Of a stretch of 64,000 nt of DNA, positions 44,503 to 52,858 are shown one piece after another. The translations under genes were made by a program, and so were the position numbers. The first letter of the stretch is position 1. Each line of letters begins with the position of its first letter. The DNA lies in the NCBI GenBank assembly GCA_003250475.1, contig QKGI01000045.1, forward strand, positions 1 through 64,000, given 5' to 3'. The stretch comes from Bacteroidota bacterium. Lineage in GTDB: Bacteria > Bacteroidota > Bacteroidia > Bacteroidales > VadinHA17. Below the pieces are notes generated by a model. The model was not told where the DNA came from. It did no database searches and was given only the letters and a program-made list of their open reading frames with translations.

Positions 44503-45291
44503 ATGAAAAAGCTCATTATTGTTACCTGCATGATTATACTGGCATCCTGCAGCACTGTAAAACAGAAGAGCCAGCAGCAGGAGGTGGAGAGCCAGGACAA
44601 ATTATTGCTGGCTACCCTGTGGTACCAGAAGTCGGCCGAGATGAGGGCTATATATTACCAGTGCTTCAGGAATGCCGAGACAGCTCTTACCGCAAACCTT
44701 GCCCGGGAAGGAATAACAAAACCGGCAGCTGTTGTGCTTGATATTGATGAAACAGTACTTGATAACAGTCCGTTCCAGGGCTGGCAGGTGATTGAAAACA
44801 AAGCCTTTAACTATACAGATTGGTCGCGCTGGGTTGAACTGGCAAGGGCTGAACCACTGCCTGGAGCCGTGGAATTTACCAGGTATGCCGATTCCCTTGG
44901 TGTGGAGGTATTCTATGTTTCGAACCGCACCGTGGCAGAGATGGGCCCTACCATAAGAAACCTTGCCGGGATGGGATTCGCCGATGCCGACAGTACTCAT
45001 ATGCTTTTCAAAACAAACACTTCTTCAAAGATTGAAAGGCGGGCACTGATCGAAGAAAATTATGAGATAATGTTGCTGGTAGGGGATAATCTTGCCGACC
45101 ATAGCGGCACTTGGGAGAAAAGGACGGATGATAATGGTATTCCGGCTGTTGATGCTGACAGGGATATGTTCGGCACAAGGTATATAGTTCTTCCCAATCC
45201 CATGTACGGCAACTGGCTCAATGAGCTGCTTAAGCATTCAGAGGGCGGTTCCTCACGTGAGAAGCTGGTAAGGCTGCTTGAGACGTTTTAG
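44503..45291 (+). CDS. e(P4)-family acid phosphatase / 5'-nucleotidase lipoprotein
   Basis: 262 residues with a lipoprotein signal (lipobox LASC, C16). HAD-superfamily class C acid phosphatase. The nucleophile motif is VVLDIDETVLDN with D80 and D82. Downstream come VFYVSNRT (motif II Ser/Thr), and LLVGDNLADHSG (motif IV acids). In Haemophilus, e(P4) dephosphorylates NMN and nucleotides in the periplasm, allowing NAD precursor uptake. It is transcribed alone, divergent from the GH16-fold gene. Other HAD acid phosphatases are similar, so the physiological substrate is uncertain. Confidence 0.92.
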   Translation: MKKLIIVTCMIILASCSTVKQKSQQQEVESQDKLLLATLWYQKSAEMRAIYYQCFRNAETALTANLAREGITKPAAVVLDIDETVLDNSPFQGWQVIENKAFNYTDWSRWVELARAEPLPGAVEFTRYADSLGVEVFYVSNRTVAEMGPTIRNLAGMGFADADSTHMLFKTNTSSKIERRALIEENYEIMLLVGDNLADHSGTWEKRTDDNGIPAVDADRDMFGTRYIVLPNPMYGNWLNELLKHSEGGSSREKLVRLLETF

Positions 45292-45315
45292 GATTTTGCA
45301 CCCTGTCTGCACACC

Positions 45316-45385
45316 GGTCAGGCATCTGACCCGTAAGATATAGTCCGGGAAAGCAGGGGTCAGGCTTCAGGCCACCCCTTCCCGT
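45316..45385 (+). terminator. Possible termination region after the e(P4) gene (two hairpins)
   Basis: GGTCAG-gcat-CTGACC (45316-45331) is a perfect 6-base stem with a tetraloop 25 bases after the stop. A second GC-rich stem with a small bulge (GGGGT...ACCCC) follows about 30 bases later. Neither has a T-run, so any termination would be factor-assisted or weak. Confidence 0.35.
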
Positions 45386-45420
45386 TCAGTATCCCGGCTG
45401 AATGCCTGTCCGTAATTTTT

Positions 45421-45451
45421 ACACTGCCGTTCTCTTTTCCTCCGGCAGTGT
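45421..45451. repeat. Perfect 9-base inverted repeat
   Basis: ACACTGCCG (45421-45429) and CGGCAGTGT (45443-45451) flank a pyrimidine-only 13-base loop. No T-run follows on either strand, so it is not a standard terminator. The role is unknown. Confidence 0.5.
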
Positions 45452-45563
45452 ACTTCCTCTTTATGCCTTATATCACACTTTCGGATTCCTTACCCTCGGT
45501 TGCCTGATGTATGAAGAATTCCTCCTGTTTTTCACTGACCCGGACTGAACTCTCCCCGTAAAA

Positions 45564-45627
45564 ACTATAAATATAGTCGAACATATTAAAAAAAACTTGC
45601 ACGTCTATAAATATAGTCATATATTTG
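45564..45627 (+). promoter_or_regulatory. Double operator and promoter of the blaI-M56 operon
   Basis: Two copies of CTATAAATATAGTC occur 40 bases apart (palindromic cores starting at 45565 and 45605), that is, about four helical turns. The first copy is the full palindrome ACTATA-AA-TATAGT. A promoter is visible: TTG (45597-45599), 20-base spacer, TATATTTG (45620-45627, exact TAnnTTTG). The second operator lies inside the spacer, where a bound BlaI dimer would block RNA polymerase. This fits autorepression by the BlaI/MecI-type repressor encoded 72 bases downstream. Confidence 0.75.
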
Positions 45628-45698
45628 TTGTGAAGGATTGAATAAGGTGTGATGTCCGGTGCCGGACATTGCCGTGATATTAATTAAAACCGAATAAG

Positions 45699-46076
45699 AT
45701 GCAACTGACAAAGGCAGAGGAGCAGGTGATGCAGATTTTGTGGGATCTTGGAGAAGGAGTGGTTAAGGATATCCGTGCCGGATTTGATGATCCGAAGCCT
45801 GCAAGAAATACCATAGCAACGGTGTTGAAGGTTCTTGAAAAGAAGGGATATGTTGGTCATAAGGCTTACGCAAATGTCTTCTTATATTACCCGGTTATCA
45901 CGAAAAATGAATATTCAAAGCATCAGCTATTTGGCCTGCTTGAGGATTACTTCAATAACTCCTTTCCGGCGATGACGTCATTCTTTGCCAGGGAGAAGAA
46001 ACTTTCAATCAAGGAACTTGATAAGATTCTTGAGGATGCCAGGCGGGAGCTGAAAGAAAAAAACAGTGAAAACTAA
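45699..46076 (+). CDS. BlaI/MecI/CopY-family transcriptional repressor
   Basis: 125-residue winged-helix repressor: MQLTKAEEQVMQILWDLGEG, then the recognition region PARNTIATVLKVLEKKGYVGHK, and a C-terminal dimerisation helix bundle. In Staphylococcus, BlaI/MecI are cleaved when the M56 sensor BlaR1/MecR1 is activated. Here the M56 gene starts at the last base of this gene (46076), so they are coupled. The paired palindromes upstream are the likely operators. No beta-lactamase gene is nearby, so the regulated genes are probably the operon itself and distant targets. Confidence 0.93.
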   Translation: MQLTKAEEQVMQILWDLGEGVVKDIRAGFDDPKPARNTIATVLKVLEKKGYVGHKAYANVFLYYPVITKNEYSKHQLFGLLEDYFNNSFPAMTSFFAREKKLSIKELDKILEDARRELKEKNSEN

Positions 46077-48157
46077 TGGAACAGTTTGCATTTTATCTTC
46101 TGAAATCGGCTATATGGCTCATAGGCTTTGGCCTGGTATATCTTGGTTTCCTCCGGAAAGAGAGATTTTTCAGGCTTAAAAGGTTGTACCTGGTGATGGG
46201 ATTACTGCTTTCGCTGGCTCTTCCCCTGGTCACATTTCATTACAGGGCGGAGGTTCCGGCAACAGAGGCCGCGTTTGCTTCAGTTACTGCAATTCCGGCC
46301 GGCAGCGTTGTTACGGAGACTCCTCCGCCGGAGAACAGGCAGGTCGGATTCACCGGGATTGTTACATGGCTGTATATTGCCGGTATAGTATTTTTTATGT
46401 TGCGTTCAGCCAGGCACATCTGGTCTTATTTCAGGGAGATAAGAGGATCGGGTGTTGATAAACACGGCAAGGCACTGCTTGTAAGAACCGAAAAATATAT
46501 CTCTTCCTTTTCTTTCTTCAATTACATATTTATCAATCCTTCACTGAGTGAGAAGGAGGAGAGAGAGATCCTGAACCATGAGTTGGTGCACCTTAAACAG
46601 AAACACTGGTTCGATCTCCTGCTTGTTGAACTGTTTAGCCTTATACAGTGGATGAACCCGTTTGTATGGATCTATTCCGGACTGGTCAGGCAGAATCACG
46701 AGAACCTGGCAGATGAGGAGGCATTGCTGGCCTCATCCGACCCGGCAAACTACAGGGCGGCACTTCTTAACCAGGTCTTCAGCGCCAGGTTGATATGCCT
46801 CTCAAATTCGTTCAACTTTTCGTTTAATCTAAACCGCTTTGAAATGATGAAAAAAATAGATGTTTCCCCATACAGGAAATTAAAAACACTACTGGTACTC
46901 CCGGTATTTGCAATTGTGTTCTATGCCTTTTCAACGCCGGAGTATACCTATTCAGAATCCGGTGCTCCGGAGGAAATAACCCTGCCCCGGCCTTCTGCCA
47001 TAACCCAGAACCTTGTCAAAGGTGTGGTTTACAGGGAAGACGGCACCCCTTTTCCCGGGGTCAGTGTCAATGTGTCAGGGTCATCCCTTACTGTTATCAC
47101 TGATGCTTCGGGCCGGTTTGAGTTCAAAGGCATTGACGGGAGTGCAATACTTGTTTTTACTCACAAGGGCTATCGTTACCTGCCCTTGAATCCATTGACA
47201 GACAAAGAGATGACTGTAAAAATGGTCCCTGAACCGGATTCCCCTGACCAGGCTATGGTCAGTAGAGACGTGTCAGGCAATCAACAACCGGCACCTATTG
47301 TTGTTGTCGACGGTGTTATATCCGATCAGACAGCTACCGCGGCCATTGAAAAAATGGGAGACAGTTTTGCTCTCGTTAAATCTCTTCGCGGGAAAGAAGC
47401 CACAGATAAGTACGGCGAGAAAGGTGCTGACGGTGCGATAGAACTATACTCCAGGAAGAAGGCTGCGGAGATGGGCCTCAGTGCTCCCCTTCGCAGGAGG
47501 AGTGCCGATGATTTCCCGACTTTCGATGGAAAGGCTCCCGGTTCATTTGGTGACTGGGTAATCATCCGCACAAAATACCCTCCTGAAGCTGTCGCTGCCG
47601 GAATCGAGGGCCGGGCCAGTGTCAGGTATACCATTGAGACGGACGGGACAGTCAGTAATGTCAAACCTTTCCCGGGCTCCAACCCTCTCCTGGGAAACGC
47701 TATTGCCGAAGTGATCAAAACATCGCCACGATGGACACCTCCGAAAAATCCGGCAATGAATGAACCTTATACTTCCGAGATCAATGCTGAATTCTCATTG
47801 CCTGACAAGATCCGGACCGAGGAAGTATTTGTGGTTGTTGAAACGATGCCTCAGTTTCCCGGAGGAGATAAGGCCCTGTTTGAAAATATTTATGAAAATG
47901 TGAAATATCCGCCTGAGGCCAAAGAGCAGGGCATCCAGGGCAAAGTAATACTGAGATTCATGGTTACAGCCCGGGGTGACATTGATGCCATCTCTGTTGT
48001 CAGGGGGGTTCACCCGTTACTCGATGCTGAGGCAGTAAGAGTGATGGGCAGCCTGCCGCGCTGGATACCGGGGACGCAGGGAGGCCAGCCGGTCAACGTC
48101 TGGTATTCAGTCCCGATCGCTTTTACCCTCTCTTCAGGAGATAAAAAGCAGGAATAG
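46076..48157 (+). CDS. BlaR1-like M56 metallopeptidase fused to carboxypeptidase-regulatory, plug-like and two TonB C-terminal domains
   Basis: 693 residues. The N-terminal M56 membrane protease has helices at about 5-25, 37-54, 92-110 and 270-288, and zinc motif HELVH (168-172), followed by ENLADEEA. The periplasmic part has no penicillin-binding domain. It has instead a CarboxypepD_reg-like domain (VKGVVYREDGTPFPGVSV, about 317-385), a segment like a TonB-receptor plug (about 400-465, DKYGEKGADGAIELYS) and two TonB C-terminal domains (about 480-590 and 595-690; KYPPEA occurs in each). TonB domains bind TonB-box receptors, so I infer a link between outer-membrane transport or envelope state and BlaI cleavage. 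Confidence 0.9.
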   Translation: MEQFAFYLLKSAIWLIGFGLVYLGFLRKERFFRLKRLYLVMGLLLSLALPLVTFHYRAEVPATEAAFASVTAIPAGSVVTETPPPENRQVGFTGIVTWLYIAGIVFFMLRSARHIWSYFREIRGSGVDKHGKALLVRTEKYISSFSFFNYIFINPSLSEKEEREILNHELVHLKQKHWFDLLLVELFSLIQWMNPFVWIYSGLVRQNHENLADEEALLASSDPANYRAALLNQVFSARLICLSNSFNFSFNLNRFEMMKKIDVSPYRKLKTLLVLPVFAIVFYAFSTPEYTYSESGAPEEITLPRPSAITQNLVKGVVYREDGTPFPGVSVNVSGSSLTVITDASGRFEFKGIDGSAILVFTHKGYRYLPLNPLTDKEMTVKMVPEPDSPDQAMVSRDVSGNQQPAPIVVVDGVISDQTATAAIEKMGDSFALVKSLRGKEATDKYGEKGADGAIELYSRKKAAEMGLSAPLRRRSADDFPTFDGKAPGSFGDWVIIRTKYPPEAVAAGIEGRASVRYTIETDGTVSNVKPFPGSNPLLGNAIAEVIKTSPRWTPPKNPAMNEPYTSEINAEFSLPDKIRTEEVFVVVETMPQFPGGDKALFENIYENVKYPPEAKEQGIQGKVILRFMVTARGDIDAISVVRGVHPLLDAEAVRVMGSLPRWIPGTQGGQPVNVWYSVPIAFTLSSGDKKQE

Positions 48158-48333
48158 CCTGCCCGGAACCGAAAATCCATAATGCCGGCCTTGCCCTCCC
48201 CTTATTCCACTGAGAGGAGAGCAGGGCCGGTTTATCTGTTGCAGACGAAGGAACAACCGGCCTCTTGTTCCAGGCCTGGCTGTACCGGATCCATGGTCAC
48301 ACAACCTGTGTCAAAAAAATATGCCGTTAATAC

Positions 48334-48377
48334 TTGCATTTTCAAAAATCACATTTTATCTTTGACCGACCGTTCAA
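48334..48377 (+). promoter_or_regulatory. Promoter and candidate TetR operator of the LolA/ABC cluster
   Basis: TTG (48334-48336), a 20-base spacer, then TATCTTTG (48357-48364), an exact TAnnTTTG match. Overlapping its end is the imperfect palindrome TTGACCGACCGTTCAA (48362-48377; 12 of 16 positions symmetric), well placed for repression by the TetR protein encoded 60 bases downstream. Confidence 0.6.
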
Positions 48378-48437
48378 TCAAAACTCCTGTTTTAACAAAT
48401 ACCTTTTGACTGAGCTGTAATTCAAAGAAAAGAGAAT

Positions 48438-49070
48438 ATGTCGCCGAGAACACCAAGCCAGTTTGAGGAGATGAGGGAAGAAAAGAAGAATCTCATCATG
48501 GATGTGGCTCTTGAACATTTTTCGAACATAGGGTTCCATCCAACAACCATCACGCACATAGCAAGGCACGCCGGTATCTCCAAGGGCCTCATGTACAACT
48601 ATTTCAAGAGCAAGGAGGACCTCCTGGCATCGATTATTAACAGGTCTATCGCTGATATCTACACATATTTCAACCCTGATCATGACAGTCATCTTACTCC
48701 TGATGAATTTGAGCTGTTCATAAGGAAGATCTTCCATGTTCTTCATGAAAAGAGACAATTCTGGAAGCTTCTGTACAGGATCATGTTGCAACCCGGTGTA
48801 TATGAAAAGGTATTCAGCGAGGAAAACATGAACATATCGGTATCGGGAGTTCCTCTCAGGGAGTTCTCCGAGAATATGGCTGTATTACTTACAGATTATT
48901 TTGAAAGAAAAAAGGAGAGGGCAGGTCCTGATTATGATCCCCGGGTTGAACTTCTGATGTTTTCCAACGCGGTTAAGGGCTTTGCTATGACATCGGTCTT
49001 TTCTGCCGAACAATACCAGGGTGATTATTTTGAAAGGGTGATTGACGCATTGCTTAAAAGATACAAATGA
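48438..49070 (+). CDS. TetR/AcrR-family transcriptional regulator
   Basis: 210 residues. The N-terminal HTH reads IMDVALEHFSNIGFHPTTITHIARHAGISKGLMYNYFKSKEDLL, the TetR consensus, and the C-terminal ligand-binding helical domain is unassigned. It is the first gene of the locus with a LolA-like protein, two permeases, an ATPase and a beta-barrel, all on the same strand. The promoter carries an imperfect palindrome, consistent with autoregulation. The inducer is unknown; a lipid or envelope-active compound would fit the neighbours. Confidence 0.92.
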   Translation: MSPRTPSQFEEMREEKKNLIMDVALEHFSNIGFHPTTITHIARHAGISKGLMYNYFKSKEDLLASIINRSIADIYTYFNPDHDSHLTPDEFELFIRKIFHVLHEKRQFWKLLYRIMLQPGVYEKVFSEENMNISVSGVPLREFSENMAVLLTDYFERKKERAGPDYDPRVELLMFSNAVKGFAMTSVFSAEQYQGDYFERVIDALLKRYK

Positions 49071-49183
49071 GACCGGTTTATTTATCAGACGCAGCAAAAG
49101 AGGAAGCAACGATGCCACCAGCGTCTATTCCTTCTTTATTCCGGCGCAATATACATGAATGTCAATATTTAAATTAAGTAAAC

Positions 49184-49957
49184 ATGAAACGATTTGTTAA
49201 GCCTGTAATCATTCTCACAGCCACGCTGTTCTTGGCGCCGGTCATCAGTACGGCCGGGGCACAGCAGCTAACGGCAAAGGAGATCGTAAAAAAGGCAGAT
49301 GAGAAATTCAACGGCGAGATGTCGGGCTACAGTGTAATGAGTATGACCATTGTGCGTCCTACCTGGCAGAGATCTGTCGAATTCAAATCATGGTCACTTG
49401 AAAATGACTACAGTCTGACACTCATAACCGCCCCTGCGCGTGAGAAGGGGCAGACGTTCCTCAAACGTGGCAGCGAGATGTGGAGCTGGAATCCTGCCAT
49501 CAACAGGCTGATAAAGCTTCCTCCTTCAATGATGTCGCAGGGCTGGATGGGATCAGACTACACCAATGATGATATTCTCAGGGAATCGTCGGTTGTTGAG
49601 GATTACACCCACACTATGGAAGGAGAGGAGGCTATTGACGGCCGTATGTGTTATAAAATTGAGCTTAAGGCAAAGGAAGATGCCGGAGTACTGTGGGGCC
49701 ATCAGATCTGGTGGGTTGACAAAAATGAATTCATACTCCTGAAAGCGGAGCTTTATGATGAGGACGGTTACCTGGTGAGGACCGAGAGAGGGCTGGATCT
49801 GAAGACCATGGACGGCAGGTTCATACCAACGACAATAGAACTGGTGCCGGCAGAAGAGGAGGGCCATAAAACCGTACTTAAGATCCTGGAGATAAAGTTC
49901 AATGTCAGGCTTGAAGAGAATTTCTTTTCGCAGCAGAACATGAAAACCATCAGATAA
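49184..49957 (+). CDS. LolA-like outer membrane lipoprotein-sorting protein
   Basis: 257 residues with a signal peptide (about 1-27, ending AGAQQ). The mature part belongs to the LolA-like family annotated as outer membrane lipoprotein-sorting protein, with LTAKEIVKKADEKFNGEMSGYSVMSMTI, FLKRGSEMWSWNPAINRLIKLPPSMM and HQIWWVDKNEFILLKAELYDEDG blocks. These proteins form an open beta-sheet cup that shields acyl chains in the periplasm. It lies upstream of FtsX-type permeases (27-base gap), which suggests it receives cargo from that ABC transporter. It is distinct from canonical LolA in length, so cargo may be a lipid other than lipoproteins. Confidence 0.88.
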   Translation: MKRFVKPVIILTATLFLAPVISTAGAQQLTAKEIVKKADEKFNGEMSGYSVMSMTIVRPTWQRSVEFKSWSLENDYSLTLITAPAREKGQTFLKRGSEMWSWNPAINRLIKLPPSMMSQGWMGSDYTNDDILRESSVVEDYTHTMEGEEAIDGRMCYKIELKAKEDAGVLWGHQIWWVDKNEFILLKAELYDEDGYLVRTERGLDLKTMDGRFIPTTIELVPAEEEGHKTVLKILEIKFNVRLEENFFSQQNMKTIR

Positions 49958-49984
49958 GACCTACAAACAGAAAGGACAATCATA

Positions 49985-51400
49985 ATGAAAGATTATCAGC
50001 TGGCCTGGAGAAACCTCTGGCGGAATAAAAGACGAACACTGATTACAGCGGCATCTGTATTCTTTGCTGTGTTTTTTGCTCTGGTAATGAGGTCGTTTCA
50101 GCTGGGCACATATAACAAAATGTACCGTGATGTCATCGAATCCTATTCCGGATACCTGCAGCTACAAAACACAGATTATCTTGATGAGCCCAATATCGAC
50201 AACGGGTTTGTTGTTGATCAGGATATAACAGGCATGATTGAAAGCGATCCGAATGTGACCACTGTTATTCCCAGGCTGGAAGCTTTTGCCCTGGCTGCCG
50301 TCGGGAGCCGCACCCAGGGGGTAATGGTCATAGGGATGGATCCGGACAAGGAGGATAAGGGATTCAACATCAGGAATCGTATGGTTAAATACAAGCTGAC
50401 CCCTGATGCTGTCGAATCGCTGAAGGCGGAGAACCTGCCGGGCCGTACAGGCAAGTTACTGGATGTTTTTCTCAATGAATCATTTACTGATGAGGCGGGC
50501 CTTACCTCGATTCTGGGTATCGACCGTTCTGACACCATGAAGGTACTCCCGCTTTTCAGAAAATATGCATCATTCAGAAATGCCTGCCTGGCGGCTTCTG
50601 ACACCGGCTTTGCCGTGATAGGCAGCGGACTGTCCGAATACCTGCACGCCGGGGTCGGTGATACCATCGTACTGATGGGGCAGGGCTACCATGGAACGTC
50701 TGCCGCCGGGCTCTATGTTGTAAAGGGCGTTGTGATCATGCCACAGCCTGAGATAGACAACAGGTTCGTCTACCTAACACTCGATGATGCACGGTATCTT
50801 TATGATGCCCCCGGTATGGCGACCTCTGCCATAATAAGTATCACCGAGACCGGTGACAAAGAGCTTCATAACACACAGGAAAGGCTGACCCGGGTCTGTG
50901 GCGACGGGCTTGTAATACGAAACTGGAAAGAGATGAATGCTTTGCTTCTCAACCAGATGGAGGCAGACAATAAGAGTGGCGCCATCATGATAGGTATCCT
51001 GTACCTTGTCATCGCCTTTGGAGTCTTTGGGACGGTACTGATGATGATGGCAGAGAGACGCAGGGAGTTTGGCATGCTGGTCTCGATAGGGATGCAGAAG
51101 AGCAAACTCGCCAAGGTGGTTTCCCTGGAGATGCTGCTGATCGGTTTGCTGGGTGTTGTTGCGGGAGTTGCAGCGTCCCTTCCTATAGTGTTTTACGGAT
51201 ACGCAAAACCCCTGAGATTCACCGGCGAGCTGGCCAGGATGTACGAAGACTATGGCTTTGAACCGGTGATGCCTATGCTATTACCCGACACCTATTACCT
51301 GTGGCAGGTGGTGATTGTGCTTCTGATACTTTCCATTGCGATAGCTTTTAGCATACGCAAAGTTTTCAAACTGAATATTATTAATGCTCTGAGAGCCTAA
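49985..51400 (+). CDS. ABC transporter permease, LolC/E-MacB (FtsX) type, first
   Basis: 471 residues: TM1 (about 18-38, AASVFFAVFFALVMRSF), a large periplasmic MacB-like domain (about 45-320), then three C-terminal helices of the FtsX domain (GILYLVIAFGVFGTVLMMMAERRREFGML, about 335-365; MLLIGLLGVVAGVAASLPIV; VVIVLLILSIAIAFSIRKVF). The coupling-helix motif RRREFGMLVSIGMQ is present. Type VII ABC exporters extract lipoproteins or drive periplasmic machines rather than transporting across the membrane. The second permease gene follows after 12 bases. Confidence 0.9.
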   Translation: MKDYQLAWRNLWRNKRRTLITAASVFFAVFFALVMRSFQLGTYNKMYRDVIESYSGYLQLQNTDYLDEPNIDNGFVVDQDITGMIESDPNVTTVIPRLEAFALAAVGSRTQGVMVIGMDPDKEDKGFNIRNRMVKYKLTPDAVESLKAENLPGRTGKLLDVFLNESFTDEAGLTSILGIDRSDTMKVLPLFRKYASFRNACLAASDTGFAVIGSGLSEYLHAGVGDTIVLMGQGYHGTSAAGLYVVKGVVIMPQPEIDNRFVYLTLDDARYLYDAPGMATSAIISITETGDKELHNTQERLTRVCGDGLVIRNWKEMNALLLNQMEADNKSGAIMIGILYLVIAFGVFGTVLMMMAERRREFGMLVSIGMQKSKLAKVVSLEMLLIGLLGVVAGVAASLPIVFYGYAKPLRFTGELARMYEDYGFEPVMPMLLPDTYYLWQVVIVLLILSIAIAFSIRKVFKLNIINALRA

Positions 51401-51412
51401 CTGAAAAGAACC

Positions 51413-52840
51413 ATGATAACATCTTTAGCGTGGAAAAACGTATGGAGGAATAAAACCAGGAGCTTCACCGTCATCGCGGCGGTTACGGTTGGCGTTTTTG
51501 CCGGTGTGTTCGCTATGGCTGCAATAAACAGTTCCATAGTACAGAGGATCGATGCTGCCGTTAATGAAGAGCTTTCACATATACAGGTGAACAACCGAGA
51601 ATTCAGGAGCAGCAGTGATATTCAGAATATCATTGCCGACCCCGGAGAAGTGGTATCGGTGCTTGAAAAGACCCCTGGAGTGACCAATTTCACCGGCAGG
51701 ATCATCGTAAGGGGCATCGCTTCTACTGCAGGCGGCAGTGCCGGGGTGGAGATAACCGGAATAAACGTTGACAGGGAGAAACAGATGTTTACTCTTTCGG
51801 AAAGACTGATACCCGGCACCGGCAGTTATTTTGACTCCGACACCAGGCTCAACAGTGCTTTTATCGGGGAGAAGCTGGCAAAGGAGCTCTATATTATCAG
51901 GTATATCCTTACACCTGAAGCTTTCCGGTCACTTGAAGAGGCCGGTATCCCGGCTGCTGTCACTGAAAAACTCAGGTCTATCGAGGGGGAGAGATTCCCG
52001 ACGGAGAAAAAGCTTTCTGAAGCCTGTGCCGGACTGCTCACTTCCGGGGAGATGAAGAAATACAGTCTCAATATCAGGGAGGCGGCATGGTCATACAGGG
52101 AAGGCTCAAAGATCATCCTTTCATTCCTTGATGTTAGCGGTAACCAGACAGGTGCTGCGTTCAGGATCTGCGGCATCTACAGGACTAACAACGACTTTTT
52201 TGAGGCTACCTCGCTCTTTGTTCCCGAGGATGAGCTTCGAAGGCTTACAGGACTGGAAGAGGGTCAGTATCACCGGTTTATTGCAAGACTGGAGAACGAT
52301 GATCTTACCGGCAAGGCGACATCAGAAATAAGGGAGGCCCTCCCCGGCCTGGAGGTGCTCAACTGGAAAGAGATACAGACGGACCTGGCCATGATAACAG
52401 ACTATGTGAACCAGATATATGGCATATTCATGGTGTTGATACTTGCGGCCCTTTCATTCGGAATAGTAAACACCATGCTGATGTCAGTACTGGAAAGGAC
52501 GCGGGAGCTCGGCATGCTCTCCGCCATAGGCATGAACCGTCGCCGTATCTTCTCAATGATAATGCTTGAATCGATATTCCTCTCCGTTGTCGGCGGTTTT
52601 GCCGGTATGGCTGTAAGCGGGATCGTCATCGGAATCACCGGACATACAGGCATCAACCTTGTTAAGTACTCGGAGGGGTTGGAGGCTTTTGGGTATTCGG
52701 CTCACCTGTATCCGACAATCGGAGGTGATTTCTTTATCATGCTGACGGTACTGATCGTACTTACAGGCATAATATCAGCGATATATCCTGCCCGGAAGGC
52801 ATTGCAGATGAATCCGGTTGAAGCTTTAAGAGGTGAATAA
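51413..52840 (+). CDS. ABC transporter permease, LolC/E-MacB (FtsX) type, second
   Basis: 475 residues, paralogous in layout to the preceding gene: N-terminal TM (TVIAAVTVGVFAGVFAMAAIN), periplasmic domain (about 45-325), and FtsX helices with VLERTRELGMLSAIGMNRRRIF coupling motif and NPVEALRGE C-terminus, a hallmark of LolC/LolE/MacB. Presence of two different permeases plus one ATPase matches the heteromeric LolCDE stoichiometry. The ATPase gene follows after 18 bases. Whether it handles lipoproteins, lipids or another amphiphile is open. Confidence 0.9.
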   Translation: MITSLAWKNVWRNKTRSFTVIAAVTVGVFAGVFAMAAINSSIVQRIDAAVNEELSHIQVNNREFRSSSDIQNIIADPGEVVSVLEKTPGVTNFTGRIIVRGIASTAGGSAGVEITGINVDREKQMFTLSERLIPGTGSYFDSDTRLNSAFIGEKLAKELYIIRYILTPEAFRSLEEAGIPAAVTEKLRSIEGERFPTEKKLSEACAGLLTSGEMKKYSLNIREAAWSYREGSKIILSFLDVSGNQTGAAFRICGIYRTNNDFFEATSLFVPEDELRRLTGLEEGQYHRFIARLENDDLTGKATSEIREALPGLEVLNWKEIQTDLAMITDYVNQIYGIFMVLILAALSFGIVNTMLMSVLERTRELGMLSAIGMNRRRIFSMIMLESIFLSVVGGFAGMAVSGIVIGITGHTGINLVKYSEGLEAFGYSAHLYPTIGGDFFIMLTVLIVLTGIISAIYPARKALQMNPVEALRGE

Positions 52841-52858
52841 TAATAAAACAAGATAACA

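Larger units (their letters stand above)
45292..45698. other. 407-base intergenic region between e(P4) gene and blaI
   Basis: No coding frame was found. It holds three hairpins in the first 160 bases and the double operator and promoter of blaI in the last 140; these are listed separately. The middle (about 45455-45560) shows nothing recognisable. Confidence 0.6.

Noticed and set aside
46076-48157. Beta-lactam sensor BlaR1 as function
   Set aside because: No penicillin-binding domain motifs (SxxK, KTG) in the periplasmic part; TonB-type modules are found instead.
48182-48409. 75-residue ORF between the M56 gene and the TetR gene
   Set aside because: No recognisable family, low-complexity composition, and it covers the TetR promoter and operator.
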